From assembly GCA_049791675.1 (NCBI GenBank), contig JBARAD010000105.1, positions 54,473 through 118,472 of the forward strand: a stretch of DNA of 64,000 bases, written 5' to 3'. The notes beneath the pieces are model-generated. The model was not told the origin of the DNA. It did not search any database and saw nothing but the letters and a program-made list of their open reading frames with translations. Source of the stretch: Chryseosolibacter sp049791675 (GTDB lineage Bacteria; Bacteroidota; Bacteroidia; Cytophagales; Cyclobacteriaceae). Every line of letters begins with the position of its first letter. The first letter of the stretch is position 1. Position numbers and translations under genes: made by a program. Positions 61,018 through 64,000 of this stretch are shown piece by piece.

Positions 61018-63393
61018 TCATTTCAAAGGCCTTTCATGCGTGCTCTTTTGGTTGACCACGTTGGTGAAAAAATCTGCAATGTCCTGATACATCGGTTCCG
61101 TCATACGGTTGATTTCAGGAGGTGCATCAAAGCGCAGGTTTGAGCGCTTGCCATAGAGCTCGTAGACCGCAGTAACTGCCTCCATCGTTTTTTGAACGGA
61201 CTGGAAATCGGCATGTCTGTCCAGAGACGGCGCAATGACCATCAATGGCCGGGGCGCGATGGCGGAAATAATTTCGGAATAATCCACGGGCACTTCTGCA
61301 GGCCTGTTCGCAAACAGTCCCAGGCGTGGCAACAAACCGTGTGCATGCGATTGAACACGAATACTCTCATAGGAGGCATTACTCGAACGCCACGGCGAAA
61401 AAGCTGACAGTACGGCCGCGCCTGCTATGCGCTTATCCAAAGCCGAACTCATCAGTGCGAGATTTCCCCCAATGGTATTGCCCAACAGAAAAATATTGTC
61501 ATCGTCGATAAAGTCGAAGCCCTGCAACGCATCAACACAATATTTAACATCGGTTACCATCTTGCCCATCTTCGACCACTGCGGATAACGCTGATAAAAA
61601 TATTGCGCTTCTTCGATACGGCTTCCGAACCCAAACAAATCAATGGCGAGTACAGCAAAACCTTTATCGATCAAAGTCTGAAACAATCGCGCGCTGCCAT
61701 TCCGGTAGAAGACATCGTAACCATAGGCAAAACCGGTTGAATAAGCATATTGGTGCAGGTAGATCACCACCGGCATTTTGCCATTGGGGTTCAAAACCTT
61801 GTTTCCATTCTTGTCGACGGGCTGGTACAGCATGCCCCTCGAAAAATCACCCATTGCATTGGTCACAGGAAAACTCGGCCCGATGTGTTGCACCAAAGCA
61901 TTGTTCACCCTGGGCCTGCTGGTAATGTTGTCGATCCAGTCGCCGTCGCGGACAAATCCAACGCGCGCAGGTTGGACCCCGGAGGGTGCGTCCCCCAGAA
62001 GCCATTGGAGGTTGGCCAATGCTGTCGACCTCGCCGCTTCCCAGGAAGTCACGCGTGTATATTTCTTCTCCGGCTTTGCAGGCTTGATCTGCAGGGCGCG
62101 GATGCTGTCAGCCGCATGTTCCTTAACCCATCCACGATACGTATAGTCATCAAAGTACAGTTGACTCTTCCAGGGGATGGCTTTGCGCCTGAAACGATTG
62201 TCGAGATAATCCAGCGTTTTTTCAACATCACGTGCGTTCACGAAATGCTCTCCGTAACGGGTCGAAAGGTTAGCATTCTCTTCTGCGCCCAGGAACCGGT
62301 ATACCCTTTTGACGGATTCAAAGCATTGCTCATTGGCCCAGGGACTCAGCCCTCTCTCTACGATGGCATAATGGTGCAGTAATATCCGCGGAGCGATCAG
62401 TGAGATCAGCAGATTCTGATCAACGGGAAGTTTGTCTTCCCTTCCGAAGAAAAAGTTCAGCCGGGGGTGAAACCAGTGTCCGTTGTAGGCTGTCACGAGA
62501 TCGAGCGTTTCGCTTGCATACTGCGGATCACCGTATCGCCACGGAGCGATGCCACCCGTGCCCGAGCTGTAATCCACGACGGCGGAAATGCGTTCATCGA
62601 ATGCGGCCGCCCACAGCGATTGTTTTCCGTTGCGGGAAAGTCCGATGATGGCGACCTGATCTTTGTTCACATTTTTTTGTGTTAAAACATAATCCACGAC
62701 CCGGGAAGCTCCCCAGGCGCGGCGAAGCAGCATGCTCCAGTCGTAATCAGGATACAACAACTGATAAAGTTCGGTGTCATCTTTTGAGTCCGCTGCGGCG
62801 TAGACACAAGTTAAATATCCGCGCCTGACGGCGATCTGCGCATAATCGCGATGATCCCATTGCGTCATCAGCACGGGGAACGGTCCTTCACCCTGCGGGA
62901 TCATTACTTCTACGGTCATCTTCGCTTTGTTCCCAGGGCCAAATCTTAATTCAACCATCCGGATATGTGTTCCTCCTTCTGTTTTGTCTGACAGGACGTT
63001 TACCTCGAAATTCTCCGGCGCCGGTGGCGCCATGCCTGAAACCCAATAAGCATATTGCTCTTTGATCCACCTCCGCTTTTCCTCCCAATCCTTTTTCGTC
63101 TTCACGGGATACGCTTTCCCATCCTTATGGAGAATCATCGGATCCGGAAGGAATGGAATGGAAGCCATTGCTGAAAAGTCGGGCGGAAGCTCGCCGGTTC
63201 TTTGAAGCCAGTCTTTCCATGTACTGTCCTGCGCAGTGACCCTCCTGGTGTTGCCCTTGAAAAACTGAGGGGTATTGATGCGAAGGATGTCTTCGAGGTA
63301 TTGCTTGCGCCGGACCTCTTCCTGGGCCTTCAACGGGAGCCCTGCAAAGAAAATCAGGAGAACACAAAGGATGGAACGATAAACGATGTGCAT
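61018..63393 (-). CDS. Two-domain secreted hydrolase: CE15-like domain plus second alpha/beta hydrolase with threonine nucleophile site
   Basis: About 791 residues from the ATG at 63393, which gives a signal peptide (RSILCVLLIFFAGLPLKAQ); the longer frame start at 63441 is unlikely. The first half is like glucuronoyl methylesterases: AIIGLSRNGKQSLWAAAFDERI (nucleophile serine in GLSRNGK, near residue 270) and APRILLHHYAIVERGLSPWAN. The second half is another alpha/beta hydrolase (FAVLAIDLFGFGSRI; IAPRPLMVIAPSLDRHADFQSV), whose nucleophile elbow reads GNTIGGN, threonine instead of serine. It probably removes ester groups from uronic-acid-containing glycans. The plus-strand partial gene at 63748 shares its palindrome. 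Confidence 0.85.
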   Translation of the reverse strand: MHIVYRSILCVLLIFFAGLPLKAQEEVRRKQYLEDILRINTPQFFKGNTRRVTAQDSTWKDWLQRTGELPPDFSAMASIPFLPDPMILHKDGKAYPVKTKKDWEEKRRWIKEQYAYWVSGMAPPAPENFEVNVLSDKTEGGTHIRMVELRFGPGNKAKMTVEVMIPQGEGPFPVLMTQWDHRDYAQIAVRRGYLTCVYAAADSKDDTELYQLLYPDYDWSMLLRRAWGASRVVDYVLTQKNVNKDQVAIIGLSRNGKQSLWAAAFDERISAVVDYSSGTGGIAPWRYGDPQYASETLDLVTAYNGHWFHPRLNFFFGREDKLPVDQNLLISLIAPRILLHHYAIVERGLSPWANEQCFESVKRVYRFLGAEENANLSTRYGEHFVNARDVEKTLDYLDNRFRRKAIPWKSQLYFDDYTYRGWVKEHAADSIRALQIKPAKPEKKYTRVTSWEAARSTALANLQWLLGDAPSGVQPARVGFVRDGDWIDNITSRPRVNNALVQHIGPSFPVTNAMGDFSRGMLYQPVDKNGNKVLNPNGKMPVVIYLHQYAYSTGFAYGYDVFYRNGSARLFQTLIDKGFAVLAIDLFGFGSRIEEAQYFYQRYPQWSKMGKMVTDVKYCVDALQGFDFIDDDNIFLLGNTIGGNLALMSSALDKRIAGAAVLSAFSPWRSSNASYESIRVQSHAHGLLPRLGLFANRPAEVPVDYSEIISAIAPRPLMVIAPSLDRHADFQSVQKTMEAVTAVYELYGKRSNLRFDAPPEINRMTEPMYQDIADFFTNVVNQKSTHERPLK

Positions 63394-63747
63394 GACCGTC
63401 ACTTTTAAATCTTCAATAATCTTAAATGTTAAATTACACATTCTTCAATCTTACAGAGATCAGATTCCATCCATTATATGAAAGGCATTTTCATCTTATA
63501 AGTGGCGTGTCTGCCCCGGCATACTTCAGCATCGTTTTCCGGATTCACGCCGATAGCACCGATGGTTTATCATTACAACCTCCGGTACGAAAGTTCATTC
63601 AAGATAGAAAATAGTTTTCTACATTCGGGTACGTACCCGAACAAAACAGTCTTTCCTTCGCTTTCTTCCATATAATAGAGAACGAGAAAGAATTTCCGGT
63701 GACGAACTCATAAAAAAAACCTAACAGACACCACAACCAACGAAGTT
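63394..63747. other. 354-bp divergent spacer with a perfect operator
   Basis: This spacer separates the two-domain hydrolase (minus) and the partial secreted protein gene (plus). It holds the perfect palindrome at 63624-63641. No gene is seen. Confidence 0.55.
63624..63641. promoter_or_regulatory. LacI-type operator palindrome, site 4 (perfect)
   Basis: TTCGGGTACGTACCCGAA is an 18-bp perfect palindrome with a central CG. It lies about 107 bp from the plus-strand gene at 63748 and 230 bp from the minus-strand hydrolase, so one regulator could act on both. Confidence 0.8.
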
Positions 63748-64000
63748 ATGCTTCTTACGGACTTCAAACCTCCCCGTTTACTTTTTGCGTGTACTCTTTC
63801 AGTGCTCGCTATTCTCGGCGCCTTCGCGCAAAGCAATCTCAAGCTGAGCGCGAACCCGAAGGAATATGCCGAAAGTATGATCAACAAACCTTCCTTCGTA
63901 GAGAATGCCAAAGGAGAAAATTTCTGCTGGCACGCCCGCGTAGGCATGGACCAGTTCCTGGAGAACTATGAGCTCACAAAAAATACGGAATGGCTGGATG
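63748..64000 (+). CDS. Secreted protein, partial (3' end beyond window), toroid-like
   Basis: Only 84 codons are in the window. A signal peptide (LLFACTLSVLAILGAFAQ) leads to a mature start with SANPKEYAESMINKP and FCWHARVGMDQFLENYELTK. The latter is like the first helices of alpha/alpha-toroid glycan enzymes or pectate-lyase-like proteins. The start ATG at 63748 is the first after the palindrome. The function cannot be called from this part. Confidence 0.6.
   Translation, partial: MLLTDFKPPRLLFACTLSVLAILGAFAQSNLKLSANPKEYAESMINKPSFVENAKGENFCWHARVGMDQFLENYELTKNTEWLD

Overview
The window carries about 45 genes at high coding density and looks like a chromosomal, glycan-degrading segment of a free-living Bacteroidota bacterium, probably Cytophagia or Chitinophagia (inference). 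The signs are a SusC/SusD pair, many secreted lipoproteins, Tat-exported Gfo/Idh/MocA oxidoreductases, FucP-type sugar MFS carriers and a TlpA thioredoxin with a DUF4369-like domain. I see no rRNA, tRNA, transposase, phage gene or CRISPR array.

Layout. 0-9.6 kb: end of a Gfo/Idh oxidoreductase, an HD hydrolase, then a sialic-acid-type cassette (YidR-like propeller, sodium:solute symporter, MFS carrier, AraC regulator, N-acetylneuraminate-lyase family aldolase, XylR-like regulator). 9.7-25.9 kb: ten minus-strand genes. SusC, SusD, a metallophosphatase with a histidine-rich leader, an MFS carrier and a sugar isomerase end at a strong terminator. Then come a ceramidase-like enzyme, a PhoPQ-related hydrolase, a glycerophosphodiesterase, a sialidase-fold lipoprotein and a polytopic membrane protein. 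This is the best candidate for an undescribed system: a locus for a phosphorylated or phosphodiester-linked glycan or glycolipid. 26-31 kb: ROK kinase, a large lipoprotein and an alkaline-phosphatase-fold enzyme. 31-36.6 kb: a plus-strand sugar-acid-like catabolic set (HUMPS/KGPDC decarboxylase, zinc-type dehydrogenase without its structural-zinc cysteines, SDR, TIM-barrel isomerase) and a secreted M20 amidohydrolase. 36.7-40.2 kb: nagB, nagA and a sugar MFS carrier.

40.2-64 kb: oxidoreductases, a CBM9-like protein, a DHDPS-family aldolase with an epimerase, two haem c dehydrogenase-like proteins, a heparinase/alginate-lyase family enzyme, a sialate O-acetylesterase, a mutarotase paralogue with a substituted catalytic base, and alpha/beta hydrolases. 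Four intergenic regions here carry the same LacI-type palindrome (TTCGGGTACGTACCCGAA or variants), which defines a candidate regulon. No LacI-type DNA-binding gene is present, so the regulator must lie elsewhere.

Together, the aldolase at 7.3 kb, the ROK kinase, nagA and nagB would take sialic acid or amino sugars to fructose-6-phosphate. The 2-epimerase step is not seen. Five short tandem arrays (units of 7, 7, 8, 7 and 9 bp) sit between genes, one filling the whole leader of a dehydrogenase gene and one running into a stop codon. Functions are assigned from motifs read by eye and remembered family features; no database search was possible.
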